Source of the DNA: CAYRPN01 sp964426135
Lineage (GTDB): Bacteria > Planctomycetota > Phycisphaerae > Phycisphaerales > Phycisphaeraceae
Reading direction: 5' to 3'
Assembly (NCBI GenBank): GCA_964426135.1
Contig: CAYRPN010000094.1
Coordinates: 1 to 22,673, forward strand
DNA: 22,673 bases
Each line of letters opens with the position of its first letter. Positions within the stretch are counted from its first letter, which is position 1. The notes beneath the pieces were generated by a model. That model did not search any database. It was not told where the DNA came from and saw only the letters and a program-made list of their open reading frames with translations. Below, piece by piece: positions 22,402 through 22,673 of this stretch. The position numbers were made by a program, and so were the translations under genes.

Positions 22402-22431
22402 AGATTACCGCGCGTGGGGGCTGCTCTTCAA
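22402..22431 (-). promoter_or_regulatory. Candidate promoter of the GH13 gene
   Basis: On the minus strand TTGAAG (22426-22431) and TAATCT (22402-22407) are spaced by 18 bases, giving a leader of about 110 bases. Both boxes are imperfect. Confidence 0.35.
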
Positions 22432-22533
22432 GGTTAATGCGAAAAAGAGTGCAGTAAGGATTTCCGGGGCTGGCGACGCGGTCAAGCACTGCGCATCACC
22501 AGGACGAACAGGTCGCGCGAAAAGCTGAATCTC

Positions 22534-22596
22534 TCGCAAAGGCGCAGAGCTCGCAAAGGCAGTAGGCACCCCTGCGAGCTTTGCGCCTTTGCGCGA
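22534..22596. repeat. CGCAAAGG-word inverted repeat
   Basis: CGCAAAGGCGCAGAGCTCGC at about 22535-22554 and the near-complement GCGAGCTTTGCGCCTTTGCG at about 22574-22593 form an imperfect 20-bp inverted repeat. Further CGCAAAGG and GCGCGAGG words lie on the sides. Confidence 0.75.
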
Positions 22597-22634
22597 GGCT
22601 TATTATTTCAGGAACGGCCCGAAATAGGTTCCCC

Positions 22635-22673
22635 ATTTAGCCGGCGGGCTTGCCCGCCGAGACGCCCTCGGCG
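22635..22673 (+). repeat. GTTTAGC-type element at the window edge (copy 10)
   Basis: ATTTAGC at 22635-22641 is followed by CGGCGGG-CTT-GCCCGCC, a perfect stem. The next bases, GACGCCCTCGGCG, look like the start of an opposing arm cut by the end of the window. Confidence 0.7.

Larger units (their letters stand above)
22287..22673. other. Upstream region of the GH13 gene, right flank
   Basis: No gene is recognised. It holds the ribosome site and a possible promoter of the GH13 gene, an inverted repeat of CGCAAAGG words at 22534-22596, and a GTTTAGC-type element cut by the window edge. Confidence 0.6.

Overview
This is a GC-rich bacterial window whose best phylogenetic fit is a planctomycete, probably class Phycisphaerae. 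The strongest clue is the 1256-residue secreted glycoside hydrolase at the right end. It carries an N-terminal LEPLESRLLM element (the planctomycete LEPR-XLL motif) and two dockerin-type calcium-loop segments. Many genes lack strong Shine-Dalgarno sites, and the spacers are full of short palindromic repeats. I see no rRNA, tRNA, CRISPR array, integrase or transposase gene.

Layout. Bases 1-254 are non-coding and repeat-bearing. Positions 255-3002 (minus strand) hold pyrH, frr and a beta-propeller phytase. Positions 3370-6711 (minus) encode an 1113-residue coiled-coil membrane protein with a Wzz-like C-terminal module. Positions 6827-8451 (plus) hold an FecE/HmuV-type ABC ATPase and a TsaE-YacG fusion. 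A secreted SASA-family (sialate O-acetylesterase-like) protein lies at 8647-10350 (minus). Positions 10689-13420 (minus) look like an operon: tyrA, a zinc-ribbon membrane protein, proC and a ferredoxin-like protein. Divergent from it are accA (13709-14689) and topA (15092-17941), then a 90-residue CPxC membrane protein (18090-18362). The GH13 enzyme runs convergently at 18516-22286 (minus).

The genes are mainly core metabolism: UMP kinase, ribosome recycling, tRNA t6A synthesis, tyrosine and proline synthesis, fatty-acid synthesis and DNA topology. With them are secreted scavenging enzymes for phytate, acetylated sugars and alpha-glucan.

The most unusual feature is the repeat load. At least nine unrelated short-repeat families occur, most of them as inverted pairs that can fold into hairpins. 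One family has a fixed GTTTAGC core next to a stem whose sequence differs at every copy while staying self-complementary. Other families sit in frame inside conserved genes: a 70-codon insert in proC, a 29-codon inverted-repeat insert in tyrA, about 32 codons in topA, and the linker of the TsaE-YacG fusion. No reading frame is broken. This suggests a continuing repeat-insertion process that even essential genes tolerate.
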